Notes under the pieces: model-generated
What the model saw: the letters and a program-made list of their open reading frames with translations, nothing else
Databases searched by the model: none
Told to the model about the DNA's origin: nothing
In this document: piece after piece, positions 27,049 to 36,304 of the stretch
How the letters are laid out: each line of letters begins with the position of its first letter
How positions within the stretch are numbered: the stretch's first letter is position 1
Assembly (NCBI RefSeq): GCF_000771405.1
Contig: NZ_JDUI01000003.1
Span: 124,001 to 188,000 of the forward strand
Origin: Bifidobacterium pullorum DSM 20433
GTDB lineage: Bacteria > Actinomycetota > Actinomycetes > Actinomycetales > Bifidobacteriaceae
Reading direction: 5' to 3'
DNA length: 64,000 nt
Position numbers and translations under genes: made by a program

Positions 27049-28521
27049 ATGGGCACCGAGGATCTTGAACAACTCATCGCACATATGAGACAGATCGGCA
27101 ACGACACCCAAACGTGTGAAGTCAAGGAAGCGTCGTCCAAACTTCCGGAGTCCGTCGTCGAGACCTTGTCCGCATTCTCCAACGGCACCGGCGGTACACT
27201 GATTCTGGGCTTGTCGGAGAAGAACGGCTTTACGCCGGTCAGCAACTTCAACGCCACCGCCATGCAGGAATCGCTGGCTGCGGCCTGCGCCAAGATGACG
27301 CCTCCGGTTCGGCCCATCACCGAAATCCTGCTCTTCGAGGGCATCAATCTCCTGGTTGCCGAGATACCGGCCATGTCCAAGAAAGACAAACCCTGCTACG
27401 TGACCACACGCGGGCGGTATCAAGGCTCATACATCCGCACGGGAGACGGCGACCGCAAACTCACCCAGTATGAAATCGACCGCCTTATCGAGGAACACAC
27501 CCAGCCGACCTATGACGACGAAATCGTTACAGGCGCCACGCTCGACGACCTCGACAGGGATCTGGTATCCGCGTTCATCGCGCGGCAACGCGCATTGCAC
27601 CCACGGGTGTTCGCGTCGAGGGACGATGAAACCATCCTTACCAGCATGCACGTTGTGCACCGCGACGGCGACATGCTCCGCCCTACTCTCGGCGGACTGA
27701 TGTCGCTGGGCATATTCCCCCAACAATTCTTCCCACGCCTGAACGTGACCTTCACCGTGTTCCCCGGCACCACCAAGGCGGAAACCACGTCCGACGGCAG
27801 ACGATTCCTCGACGCACAGACCTTGGTGGGCCCCATTCCCCTCATGATTGACGATGCCGTGAATGCAGTGGTCAAGAACATGCGCACCGGTGCCATCATC
27901 GACGGAGCATTCCGCAAGGATGTGCCCGATTATCCGGATAAAGCGGTCAGAGAGGCCATAGCCAACGCTCTTATGCACCGCGACTACTCCCCCGATGCAC
28001 GCGGTTCGCAGGTGCAGGTGAATATGTATCTCGACCGTCTGGAAATCCTCAATCCGGGAGGACTGTTCGGCAATGTGACCATAGAGACTCTGGGGCATGC
28101 CGGCATTTCCGCCTCGCGCAACCAGTTCCTTTCCAACATATTGGAGACCACCCCGTACCCCGGGGGCGGGTACGTGGTGGAGAACCGTGGGACAGGCTAT
28201 CAGGTAATCGAAGATGAGCTGCAGGAAGCCCTCATGCCGCCGCCCGAACCGTCGAATACGCTGACGTATTTCTCGTTGACGTTCGCCAAACGTCGCGTCA
28301 GCGAAAGCGAACGCCGAGTCATCGCCTCGGACGATGTCGAAACGGCCATCATCGCATTGCTGCACGAGCAAAGTTCGGCAAGCACCCGCGAGCTCGTGGA
28401 GCTTTCAGGACTCTCACGGTCGGCCATTGTCAATCATCTCAATCGCCTTATCAAGGCCGACGTCATCGAGCCGACACACATCGCGCGAAGCCCCAAACAA
28501 CGCTACCGACTCAAGCGATAG
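27049..28521 (+). CDS. AlbA_2/Schlafen-type ATP-binding transcription regulator
   Basis: A 490-residue protein of the family with an N-terminal AlbA_2 (divergent AAA_4) domain (about 8-130: ESSVVETLSAFSNGTGG-like region with TGGTLILGLSEKNG), a middle HATPase_c_4-like domain (about 290-395: VREAIANALMHRDYSP and RLEILNPGGL) and a C-terminal winged helix (about 430-490: STRELVELSGLSRSAIVNHL). Such proteins are DNA-binding regulators of unclear targets, often in accessory regions. GGAG lies nine bases before the ATG. Base composition is less GC-rich than its neighbours. Long palindromes on each side make it a self-contained unit, and autoregulation at their repeated half-sites is inferred. Confidence 0.88.
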   Translation: MGTEDLEQLIAHMRQIGNDTQTCEVKEASSKLPESVVETLSAFSNGTGGTLILGLSEKNGFTPVSNFNATAMQESLAAACAKMTPPVRPITEILLFEGINLLVAEIPAMSKKDKPCYVTTRGRYQGSYIRTGDGDRKLTQYEIDRLIEEHTQPTYDDEIVTGATLDDLDRDLVSAFIARQRALHPRVFASRDDETILTSMHVVHRDGDMLRPTLGGLMSLGIFPQQFFPRLNVTFTVFPGTTKAETTSDGRRFLDAQTLVGPIPLMIDDAVNAVVKNMRTGAIIDGAFRKDVPDYPDKAVREAIANALMHRDYSPDARGSQVQVNMYLDRLEILNPGGLFGNVTIETLGHAGISASRNQFLSNILETTPYPGGGYVVENRGTGYQVIEDELQEALMPPPEPSNTLTYFSLTFAKRRVSESERRVIASDDVETAIIALLHEQSSASTRELVELSGLSRSAIVNHLNRLIKADVIEPTHIARSPKQRYRLKR

Positions 28522-28538
28522 CCCGTTGCACGTGGCAA

Positions 28539-28591
28539 CTTACCACTTGACTTACCACTTACTTACCAGATGTGGTAAGTAAGTGGTAAGT
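28539..28591. repeat. Palindrome, right boundary of the AlbA_2 gene
   Basis: Arms of 19 bases (28550-28568 and 28573-28591) pair perfectly around the loop GATG. An extra half-site ACTTACCACTTGA (28539-28551) precedes them. Read on the opposite strand this matches the left palindrome over about 55 bases with one mismatch, so the two elements are inverted copies flanking the gene. Confidence 0.95.
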
Positions 28592-28667
28592 ATGTGCGAA
28601 GCCGGCATTGGCGGATCATCACGATCGCGCCTGTTACCGTTCCCCGGTTTTCAGACAGGGACATAAC

Positions 28668-28704
28668 GAAGGGTCCCGCAGCCATTGGAGCTGCGGGACC
28701 CTTC
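28668..28704 (-). terminator. Terminator hairpin after leuA
   Basis: GAAGGGTCCCGCAGC (28668-28682) pairs perfectly with GCTGCGGGACCCTTC (28690-28704) over a 7-base loop, 47 bases beyond the leuA stop. Confidence 0.75.
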
Positions 28705-28750
28705 AGGAGTCTTGGCGCGCCGCCGTTGACGGCGGCACGTACGGAACCGC

Positions 28751-30661
28751 TCAGCGCATCGAACGGTTGATGGCGGAGATGATGGCCTTCAGCGAGCTGG
28801 TGATGATCGAGGAATCGATGCCGACGCCCCAGATCACCGTGGTGTCCGCCTCATCGCCGATTTCGCACTCCACGTAGGAGGCGGCCATGGCGTCGGTGCT
28901 AGCGGTCATCGTATGCTCCACGTAGTCCATCACCGACACGTTGATGTCGATGGCGGCAATCGCGTTGATGAACGCGGCGATCGGGCCGTTGCCCACGCCC
29001 ATCAGCTCGCGCTCGACCGGCTCATCCACGCCCACGTTCACGCCGCGGTCGAGCAGCCTGGCCTTGAGCACGGTGTCGGAGCCATCCTCACCGGAGGAGA
29101 CCTGCACCTTGAGCAGCTTCAGGCGGCCCCACTGTTCAAGCGTCTCGTCATGGCTGTCGCCCACGATCGCGCCGGCGGCCGTGGCACCCGTCTCCTCGAC
29201 CGGCAGGTACTCGTCCTTGAACAGACGCCAGATATCCGCGTCCTTGACTTCCTTCTTGGTCTCGTCCGCATACTTCTGCACGATCTTGTCGAACTCCACC
29301 TGCAGACGCTTGGGCAGGTCGAGGTTGTGGTTCGTCTTGAGCAGGTAGGCCATGCCGCCCTTGCCGGACTGGGAGTTCACGCGGATGATCGCCTCGTAGC
29401 TGCCGCCGACGTCCTTCGGGTCGATCGGCAGGTACGGCACGAGCCACACGAAGTTCTCCAGGTTGGCGCCGGCCATGTCGGCCGCCATCTGACGGGCCTC
29501 CAAGCCCTTCTTGATCGCATCCTGGTGCGAACCGGAGAACGCGGTGAACACGAAGCTGCCCGCGTACGGGTGACGCTCGGAGATCTTGATCTGGTTGCAG
29601 TACTCGACCGTCTTGCGGATCTCAGGCACGTTCGAATAGTCGATCTGCGGGTCGATGCCCTGGGTCAGCATGTTCAGACCCAGCGTGACCAGATCCACGT
29701 TGCCGGTGCGCTCGCCGTTGCCGAGCAGGCAGCCCTCGATGCGGTCCGCGCCTGCCAGGATGCCCAGCTCGGCGGCCGCCACGGCCATGCCCTCATCGTT
29801 GTGCGGGTGCAGCGAAAGCACCACCGAATCGCGGTCCTGCAGATGGTTCGAGACGTACTCGACCTCATCGGCGAACACGTTCGGCGTGGTCATCTCCACC
29901 GTGGCCGGCAGGTTGATGATCATCTTGTGCTCGGGCGTCGGCTTGATCACGTCGATCACCGCATTGCACACCTCGACCGCATAGTCCGGTTCGGTGCCGG
30001 TGAACGATTCGGGGCTGTACTCGTAGTACAACTCGGTCTCGCCGGCCTCGCCCTCCAGCTCCTTGCACAGCTCGGCCGCGTCGGTAGCGAGCTTCTTGAT
30101 GCCGGCGCGATCCTTGCGGAACACCACCTCGCGCTGCAGCACGGACACCGAGTTGTAGAAGTGCACCACCGCGCGCTTGGCGCCGCGCAGGCATTCGTAG
30201 GTCTTGCGGATCAGGTGCTCGCGCGCCTGGGTGAGCACCACGATCGTGACGTCGTCCGGGATGAGTTCACGTTCGATGAGCAGTCGGATGAAGTCGTAAT
30301 CGGTTTCGGAGGCCGAGGGGAAGCCCACCTCGATCTCCTTGAAACCCATCGAGATCAGCATGTTCCAGAAGCGCAGCTTACGCTCCGAATCCATCGGGTT
30401 GACCAGCGCCTGATTGCCGTCGCGCAGATCCACCGAGCACCAGCGCGGCGCGCGCTGCAGACGCTTGCCCGGCCACGTGCGCTCCGGATAGTCGAACGGC
30501 ACCTGCTTGTCATACGCCACGTACTTGTTGTACGGCATCTTGCTCGGCTTCTGGGGTTCGCCGATGAAACGCGCCGGAGGCAGCAGCGGGTCGTTGTTCC
30601 CTCCGTTGGATGCGGCGGCCACCGCCGCAAGATCGAATACCGATGATTGATCCTGACCCAT
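28751..30661 (-). CDS. leuA: 2-isopropylmalate synthase
   Basis: Condenses acetyl-CoA with 2-oxoisovalerate, the first step of leucine synthesis. The 636-residue protein is the long actinobacterial type. The catalytic TIM barrel has CSVDLRDGNQALVNPM (metal and substrate site), GFKEIEVGFPSASETD, LHPHNDEGMAVAAAEL with the metal-binding HxH-like pair and the GNGERTGNVDL motif. The C-terminal LeuA dimer domain (about 500-636) binds leucine for feedback control. The start at 30661 has AGGAGG four bases away. The longer frame to 30727 is leader. A -10 TACACT lies at 30754-30759. It stands alone. Confidence 0.95.
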   Translation of the reverse strand: MGQDQSSVFDLAAVAAASNGGNNDPLLPPARFIGEPQKPSKMPYNKYVAYDKQVPFDYPERTWPGKRLQRAPRWCSVDLRDGNQALVNPMDSERKLRFWNMLISMGFKEIEVGFPSASETDYDFIRLLIERELIPDDVTIVVLTQAREHLIRKTYECLRGAKRAVVHFYNSVSVLQREVVFRKDRAGIKKLATDAAELCKELEGEAGETELYYEYSPESFTGTEPDYAVEVCNAVIDVIKPTPEHKMIINLPATVEMTTPNVFADEVEYVSNHLQDRDSVVLSLHPHNDEGMAVAAAELGILAGADRIEGCLLGNGERTGNVDLVTLGLNMLTQGIDPQIDYSNVPEIRKTVEYCNQIKISERHPYAGSFVFTAFSGSHQDAIKKGLEARQMAADMAGANLENFVWLVPYLPIDPKDVGGSYEAIIRVNSQSGKGGMAYLLKTNHNLDLPKRLQVEFDKIVQKYADETKKEVKDADIWRLFKDEYLPVEETGATAAGAIVGDSHDETLEQWGRLKLLKVQVSSGEDGSDTVLKARLLDRGVNVGVDEPVERELMGVGNGPIAAFINAIAAIDINVSVMDYVEHTMTASTDAMAASYVECEIGDEADTTVIWGVGIDSSIITSSLKAIISAINRSMR

Positions 30662-30822
30662 CTCTCCTCCTTTGCTTGGTAGCGCCGCCCTCATGGCGGA
30701 CCGTCGTATGGGTTTTCGCCGCCCCAACGCACGTTAGGGCATACGTATACATCAGTGTAGTCACCGATATTCGACGACACTTGAAAGGTCCGTGTTTCGG
30801 TCACTACGGATACAGTGGAACT

Positions 30823-32268
30823 ATGACGCTGCGATTCAATGAGGACGGCACGTTCCGCGTGCTGCAGATGGCCGACATCCAAGACAAGCCCGAGGTCAAT
30901 CAGGACACGATCCGGCTCATCGAAGCCGCCATCCGCGAGTCCAAGCCTGATCTGGTAGTGCTCACCGGCGACCAGATCCGCGGCTACGACCCGGCATACA
31001 TCAGCACGTTCCTGCGCCGCCGCGGCGAACAACCGGGGGCGCGCGTACGGCTCATCACCGAAATCGAAGCGAAGCTCTACGGTGTCAAACGGCAGTATCC
31101 CAAAGCCGACGAGTTGGCCGACCGCCTGGCCGACCGCCTGGAGGAGCATGGCCATACCCCGCCCGCGCTGCTCACCGAAACCGAACCGCCGAGCATCGAC
31201 GCCCTCATGGACGAGACGGCCGGCAAGGTGCGCCAGACCCTCGAGGCCTTCCTTCGGCCGATCGTGGATGCGGGCGTACCATTCGCCGTGACCTATGGCA
31301 ACCATGATTTCCAGTGCGGCATCCTGGTGGACGCCCAGGATGACATGTACCGGGAGTTCCCCGGCTGCATGAATCCCGACACGCGGGCGACGCCGGACGC
31401 GCTGGCAGTGGAGCCGGGCACGTTCGCCTTGCCGATCGAGGCATCGGACGGCTCGGGGCGTGCCGCCATGGCGGTCATGATGGTCAACTCAGGCGATTAT
31501 GCCGGCACCCCCGAGGAAAACGACGCCGAATACCCGGCATACGCCGCCAACTCGCGCGGCCTGGATCTTGCCGACGCAGACGGCTATGGCACGCCCTCCC
31601 CCGAAGCGATCGCATGGCTGGGCGGCGTGCAGCAGGAGCTTGCCGCACGCAACGGCGACGGCAGACCGGTACCGGCGATCGCGTTCCAACACATCCCACC
31701 GCAGGAGTTCTACGACTGCCTTACCGAAGTGCCGGCGTGGACGCCCAACGCCGTGGAGGGCGCCCGCACGCACGCCGGACGCTGCTACGTGCTCAACGAA
31801 TCGCTCTGCCGTGCCGGCTCCTACCTGGGAGAGGCCATTGCCTGCCCGGACGACAACGTGGGGCAGGTTGAGACGATGTGCGACGCAGGCGGCTACTTTG
31901 CCCTGTTCTGCGGTCACGACCACAAGAACGCGTTCGTCGGACACGTCCACGGCATGGATCTGGGGTACGCGCCGACCTGCGGATTTGAAAGTTACGGTCC
32001 CAAATCACGACTGCGCGGGGTGCGGCTGTTCGAGTTCCACGAGTCCGATCCGTCCGCATACGAGACGCGGATGCTGACCTGGGGCGATCTGATCGGCAGG
32101 TATTCCCGCAACGAGGTGCGCGTGTTCTTCGAGGATCATTGCGTGACCGATGCCATCGGCATCCGCAACGAGCTGCGACGTCCGATGGTGCTCGCCACGC
32201 TGGCGGGGCTTGCGACTGCCGCGATAGCCGGAATCACCGCCCTGATTCGCCGGATGGCACGGCGCTAG
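30823..32268 (+). CDS. Calcineurin-like metallophosphoesterase
   Basis: A 481-residue metallophosphoesterase. The metal ligands are in QMADIQD (residues 15-21, where the usual DxH reads DxQ), VLTGDQI, TYGNHDFQ and CGHDHKN, in the order of the family. An insertion between the GD and GNHD motifs adds about 90 charged residues. A hydrophobic stretch at the C-terminus (LATLAGLATAAIAGITAL) followed by basic residues may anchor it in the membrane. No signal peptide is seen, so the catalytic part should face the cytoplasm. The ribosome site is weak (GTGGA). TACAGT at about 30811 is a plausible -10. Substrate unknown. Confidence 0.85.
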   Translation: MTLRFNEDGTFRVLQMADIQDKPEVNQDTIRLIEAAIRESKPDLVVLTGDQIRGYDPAYISTFLRRRGEQPGARVRLITEIEAKLYGVKRQYPKADELADRLADRLEEHGHTPPALLTETEPPSIDALMDETAGKVRQTLEAFLRPIVDAGVPFAVTYGNHDFQCGILVDAQDDMYREFPGCMNPDTRATPDALAVEPGTFALPIEASDGSGRAAMAVMMVNSGDYAGTPEENDAEYPAYAANSRGLDLADADGYGTPSPEAIAWLGGVQQELAARNGDGRPVPAIAFQHIPPQEFYDCLTEVPAWTPNAVEGARTHAGRCYVLNESLCRAGSYLGEAIACPDDNVGQVETMCDAGGYFALFCGHDHKNAFVGHVHGMDLGYAPTCGFESYGPKSRLRGVRLFEFHESDPSAYETRMLTWGDLIGRYSRNEVRVFFEDHCVTDAIGIRNELRRPMVLATLAGLATAAIAGITALIRRMARR

Positions 32269-32289
32269 CCCGCCGAAGGGCGGTCGGGT

Positions 32290-32910
32290 TCACGGGAAGA
32301 GGCTGACGCCGCGGCGGGCCACGCAGTAGGCGTTGCCCAGCCAGGTGTGGCGGGAGTTGGGCCAGACCGCACCCAGACGAGGGGCGTTCTGGCTCATCCA
32401 GATGCTGGGCACGCGTCCGTCCGCGCTGCGGGAGCCGAGCAGGTTGAACCCGTTCTTCTCCAGCAGCCATTCGGGATGCTGGGTGGCGATGGCGAGCCCC
32501 TCCTCCAGCGTGAGCGGCAGCCGCTCGTCGGAGTCGATGAGTTTGCGCGCCACATCCGGCTCGCGGTTCACGTAGCAGGTGCCGGTATGCGGATCGACGA
32601 CCAGGTAGAACGGTCCTTCGGGCGGGGTGAACCCGTCCTGCGGCAGGAAGCTGGCGATGTCGCGCGGCGGCATGGTGGTGAACCCGGCCATGCGGTTGAT
32701 GCTTGTTCGCGCGATCAGCGATTCCGGCGACACCAGCTCGCGTGTGGGGACGAGCAGGATGTTGCGGCCCAGGTCGCTGTGTTCGAGCGCCGCGATCAGG
32801 GGACGGGCGAGCGCGCGGAACGCGGCCTCGCTCATATCGGCCACGTCCGGGTATCCCAACGCCACGATCCGGTCGAGCTGCCTCGACGCCTCTTCCGATG
32901 CCTTCGACAT
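32290..32910 (-). CDS. DUF5701-type protein of unknown function
   Basis: A 206-residue soluble protein. It resembles the actinobacterial DUF5701 family in its full length, including ASRQLDRIVALGYPDVADMS, a TREL segment, YLVVDPHTG, LTLEEGLAIATQHPEWL, FNLLGSRSADGRVPSIWMS and the C-terminal SRHTWLGNA. No catalytic motif is recognised. The start at 32910 has GGAGG close by (TGGAGGCATG). The longer open frame runs into the asd promoter and is rejected. It converges on the metallophosphoesterase and is divergent from asd. Confidence 0.75.
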   Translation of the reverse strand: MSKASEEASRQLDRIVALGYPDVADMSEAAFRALARPLIAALEHSDLGRNILLVPTRELVSPESLIARTSINRMAGFTTMPPRDIASFLPQDGFTPPEGPFYLVVDPHTGTCYVNREPDVARKLIDSDERLPLTLEEGLAIATQHPEWLLEKNGFNLLGSRSADGRVPSIWMSQNAPRLGAVWPNSRHTWLGNAYCVARRGVSLFP

Positions 32911-33028
32911 GCCTCCAGTATTCCACAACGCCGCACCTGCGGCCAGCATGTGGAAGCGGCGGAAAGCGAAGTTCCCGCTGTCCCCTACAATGAGGGGCAC
33001 GTCATCCCCATGATTCCAGAGGTGAGAT

Positions 33029-34123
33029 ATGTCCGAGAAACTCAAAGTCGGCATCATCGGCGCGACCGGCATGGTCGGCCAGCGGTTCGTGACGCTGCTC
33101 GACAACCATCCGTGGTTTGAGGTGACCACGCTTGCCGCCTCCGCCCATTCCGCAGGCAAGACCTATGAGCAGGCCGTGGGCGCCCGCTGGAAGATGGAGA
33201 CGCCGATGCCGGACTCCGTCAAGAGCATGGTCGTGCAGGATGCCGAGGATGTGGAGGCGGTCGCCGCCGGAGTGGATTTCGTGTTCTCCGCCGTGAACAT
33301 GCCGAAGGACGAGATCCGCGCGCTGGAGGAACGGTACGCCAGGACCGAAACCCCGGTGGTGTCCAACAATTCCGCGCACCGTTGGACCCCGGATGTGCCG
33401 ATGGTGGTGCCGGAGATCAATCCGGAACACTACGAGGTCATCAAGTACCAGAAGGCCCGTCTGGGCACCGAGCGCGGTTTCATCGCGGTCAAGCCCAACT
33501 GCTCGATCCAGGCGTATACGCCGGCGCTGGCCGCGTGGCGCGAGTTCGAGCCGCGCGAGGTGGTGGTGAGCACCTATCAGGCCATCTCCGGCGCCGGCAA
33601 GACCTTCGCCGACTGGCCCGAGATGGAGGGCAACATCATCCCGTTCATCTCCGGCGAGGAGGAGAAGAGCGAGCGCGAACCGCTCCGGGTGTTCGGCCAT
33701 GTGGACGAGGCCAAGGGCGAGATTGTGCCGTTCGAGGGGCCGCTGCGCATCACCTCGCAGTGCATCCGCGTGCCCGTGCTCAACGGCCATACCGCCACGG
33801 TGTTCGTCAACTTCGGCAGGAAGCCGTCCAAGGACGAGCTCATCGACCGGCTGGTCAACTACACGTCCGAGGCGGCGCGGCTGGAACTGCCGCATGCGCC
33901 CAAGCAGTTCATCCAGTATCTGACCGAGGACGACCGTCCGCAGGTCCGGCTCGACGTGGACTATGAAGGCGGCATGGGCGTGTCCATCGGCCGTCTGCGC
34001 GAGGATACGCTGTTCGATTACAAGTTCGTGGGCCTGGCTCACAACACGCTGCGCGGCGCGGCCGGCGGCGCGCTGGAGAGCGCCGAGATGCTCAAGGCGC
34101 TGGGCTACATCGCAGCCAAGTAG
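33029..34123 (+). CDS. asd: Aspartate-semialdehyde dehydrogenase
   Basis: Reduces aspartyl-phosphate to the semialdehyde for lysine, threonine, methionine and diaminopimelate synthesis. The 364-residue enzyme has an NADP fold at VGIIGATGMVGQRFV (residues 7-21), the catalytic Cys in KPNCSIQAY (about 155) and the substrate His in GHTATVF. The overall form is the archaeal/fungal-like Asd class rather than the E. coli type. GAGGTGA precedes the ATG. TACAAT at about 32988 may be its -10. It converges on the aspartokinase genes, so two steps of one pathway are adjacent. Confidence 0.94.
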   Translation: MSEKLKVGIIGATGMVGQRFVTLLDNHPWFEVTTLAASAHSAGKTYEQAVGARWKMETPMPDSVKSMVVQDAEDVEAVAAGVDFVFSAVNMPKDEIRALEERYARTETPVVSNNSAHRWTPDVPMVVPEINPEHYEVIKYQKARLGTERGFIAVKPNCSIQAYTPALAAWREFEPREVVVSTYQAISGAGKTFADWPEMEGNIIPFISGEEEKSEREPLRVFGHVDEAKGEIVPFEGPLRITSQCIRVPVLNGHTATVFVNFGRKPSKDELIDRLVNYTSEAARLELPHAPKQFIQYLTEDDRPQVRLDVDYEGGMGVSIGRLREDTLFDYKFVGLAHNTLRGAAGGALESAEMLKALGYIAAK

Positions 34124-34136
34124 CACGCATACGACA

Positions 34137-34168
34137 GGACCCCCTGATGGGTATCCATCAGGGGGTCC
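34137..34168. terminator. Bidirectional terminator between asd and the ACT subunit gene
   Basis: GGACCCCCTGATGG (34137-34150) and CCATCAGGGGGTCC (34155-34168) form a perfect 14-bp stem with a 4-base loop, followed by TTCTCT on the plus strand. It lies between stops at 34123 and 34189. Confidence 0.85.
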
Positions 34169-34188
34169 TTCTCTATGATGCAAACGCC

Positions 34189-34755
34189 TCAGCGGCCGGT
34201 GCCGCCGTAGACGACCGCTTCGATCCGGTCGGCGTCCAGCCCGTAGGCGGTGTGCAGGGCGCGCACCGCGTCGTCGAGTTCGGGCAGCGGCACCAGCGCG
34301 GCGATGCGGATCTCGGAGGTGGAGATCATCAGCACGTTGATGCCATGCTCGCTCAGCGCGTTGAAGAACTTGGCGGCCACGCCGGAATGCGTCTTCATGC
34401 CGACGCCGACCACGGCAACCTTGCCGACGTTGTTGTTGATTTCGAACGCCTGGTAGCCCAGCTCGTCCTGCTTGACCTCCAGCACCTCCTGCACGCTGCG
34501 CACGGTGGTCTCCGGCACGGTGAAGGAGATGTCGGCGGTGCCGGTGGAGGCGCCGGCCTGCACGATCATGTCCACGTTCACGCCGGCCTCGGCCAGCTGG
34601 GTGAACACCTTGGCCGCCATGCCCGGCTCGTTCGGCACGCCGCGCAGCGTGGCCAGGGCCTCGGTGCGGTCATGCGCCACACCGGAGATGACCGGGGCCT
34701 CCGGGCCGAGGTCCGGGAACAGATCGCCCATGGACTTGTTGTCGTTATCGTTCAT
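34189..34755 (-). CDS. Aspartokinase regulatory (ACT-domain) subunit
   Basis: A 188-residue protein made of two ACT domains (GVPNEPGMAAKVFTQLAEAGVNVDMI, then VGMKTHSGVAAKFFNALSEHGINVLMI), equivalent to the C-terminal third of ordinary aspartokinases, where lysine and threonine bind. GATAAGGCGG precedes the ATG at 34755, and a stop plus 30 bases separate it from the catalytic subunit gene. It is therefore a real second cistron rather than a frameshift. The likely product is a beta subunit that assembles with the catalytic chain. Confidence 0.85.
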   Translation of the reverse strand: MNDNDNKSMGDLFPDLGPEAPVISGVAHDRTEALATLRGVPNEPGMAAKVFTQLAEAGVNVDMIVQAGASTGTADISFTVPETTVRSVQEVLEVKQDELGYQAFEINNNVGKVAVVGVGMKTHSGVAAKFFNALSEHGINVLMISTSEIRIAALVPLPELDDAVRALHTAYGLDADRIEAVVYGGTGR

Positions 34756-34785
34756 TGGTCCGCCTTATCCGATGGTGGGTTGTTG

Positions 34786-35550
34786 TCAGTCGATGTTGGG
34801 AAGCGTACGGGGGTCCACGCCGTCCGGCACCACCAGCGTGCCCGGGCGATGGGAGAAGGAGCTGCGCACATGCAGCGGCATCTTGAACCGCTGCGCGTAT
34901 TCCACGCAGCGCAGGGCCAACACCTTGGAGCCGCAGGATGCCATTTCGGTGATCGAGTCGTAGTCGATGACGGGGATGCGGCGCGCGGTCGGCACGATGC
35001 GCGGATCCGCGGTGAAGATGCCGTCCACGTCGGTGTAGATCTCGCAGATGTCGGCATCCAGCGCCACGGCCAGCGCCACGGCCGAGGTGTCGGATCCGCC
35101 GCGGCCGAGCGTGGTGGCGTCGCCGCCTTCGTTGACCCCCTGGAAGCCCGCCACGATCGCCACGCTGCCCTTGTTCAGCGCGCGCTGCACGCGATCGGGC
35201 TTGACGGCCTTGATGTGGGCGGCGCCGAACTGGGCGTCGGTCATGAACCCGGCCTGCGAACCGGTGAACGAGTAGGCGTGCGAGCCCGCCGCATGGATGG
35301 CCATGGCCAGCAGGCTCATCGAGACGCGTTCGCCCGCGGTCATCAGCATGTCCATCTCCCTGGAGGGGGGATTGGAGTCGATGCTGAGCGCCTGGTCGAT
35401 CAGGTCATCGGTGGTGTCGCCCATGGCGGAGACCACCACGGCCACGTCATGGCCGGCGTTCTTCGTTTCGACGATGCGCCGCGCGACGCGCTTGATCGAT
35501 TCGGTATCGGCGACGGATGAGCCGCCGTACTTCTGCACGATGAGAGCCAC
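34786..35550 (-). CDS. lysC: Aspartokinase catalytic subunit
   Basis: Phosphorylates aspartate, the first step toward lysine, threonine, methionine and diaminopimelate. The 254 residues hold only the kinase domain: [16 protein letters not shown] at the N-terminus, [30 protein letters not shown] and [15 protein letters not shown]. It ends just where the ACT domains would begin, and these are encoded by the next gene. The start is taken as GTG 35550, which gives the family's usual N-terminus. A GTG at 35586 would add 12 residues. The ribosome site is weak. Confidence 0.88.
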   Translation of the reverse strand: MALIVQKYGGSSVADTESIKRVARRIVETKNAGHDVAVVVSAMGDTTDDLIDQALSIDSNPPSREMDMLMTAGERVSMSLLAMAIHAAGSHAYSFTGSQAGFMTDAQFGAAHIKAVKPDRVQRALNKGSVAIVAGFQGVNEGGDATTLGRGGSDTSAVALAVALDADICEIYTDVDGIFTADPRIVPTARRIPVIDYDSITEMASCGSKVLALRCVEYAQRFKMPLHVRSSFSHRPGTLVVPDGVDPRTLPNID

Positions 35551-35662
35551 TGTTGATCCATTCTTCCTCTGCGTGATTCCGTCCACGATTCTACGCAGGC
35601 GGCACGATTATACGGGGGAGAAAGGGGCGCTACGCGACGAATCCGCCCACGATGCGGACGGC

Positions 35663-36268
35663 TCAGGCGTCGCGGCGTCCCTCCAGCGCGCGACCGAGCG
35701 TGATCTCGTCCGCGTATTCCAGGTCGCCGCCCACCGGCAGGCCGCTCGCCAGACGCGTGACCTGGATGCCCGACGGCCGCAGCAGCGCGGACAGGAATTT
35801 GGTGGTCGCCTCCCCTTCGACGTTCGGATTCAGCGCCAGGATGACCTCGCGCACGCCGTCGTCACCTTTCAGGCGTTCCAGCAACGAGGTGATGTTCAGC
35901 GATTCCGGTCCGACGCCGGCCATCGGGTTGATTGCGCCGCCGAGTACGTGATACAGGCCGTGGAAGGTCCGCGTGCGTTCGATGCTCATCACGTCCTTGA
36001 CTTCCTCGACCACGCAGATCACGCCACGGTCGCGCCTGGGATCCACGCAGATCGGGCAGGGGCTGGTCTCGCACACGTTGCCGCACACCTCGCAGAACCG
36101 CACCTTGGTCTTGACCTCGTCGATCGCGTCGATCAGCTCCTGCGATTCCTCGCTTGCGGCCGACAGCAGGTAGAACGCGATGCGCTGCGCGCCCTTCGGC
36201 CCGATGCCGGGCAGTTTCGCGAACGCGTCGATCAGCCGCTGGATCGCGCCGTCATAGACCAATGCCAT
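35663..36268 (-). CDS. recR: Recombination protein RecR
   Basis: Acts with RecO/RecF in loading RecA at single-strand gaps. The 201-residue protein has the helix-hairpin-helix ([20 protein letters not shown]), the four-cysteine zinc finger [16 protein letters not shown] (about 56-71) and the Toprim segment [23 protein letters not shown] precedes ATG 36268. It lies directly downstream of dnaX on the same strand, the conserved dnaX-recR pair. Confidence 0.95.
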   Translation of the reverse strand: MALVYDGAIQRLIDAFAKLPGIGPKGAQRIAFYLLSAASEESQELIDAIDEVKTKVRFCEVCGNVCETSPCPICVDPRRDRGVICVVEEVKDVMSIERTRTFHGLYHVLGGAINPMAGVGPESLNITSLLERLKGDDGVREVILALNPNVEGEATTKFLSALLRPSGIQVTRLASGLPVGGDLEYADEITLGRALEGRRDA

Positions 36269-36304
36269 CGTTCCGCTCCCTTCGTGTCATTCCCTCGTCG
36301 TGGT

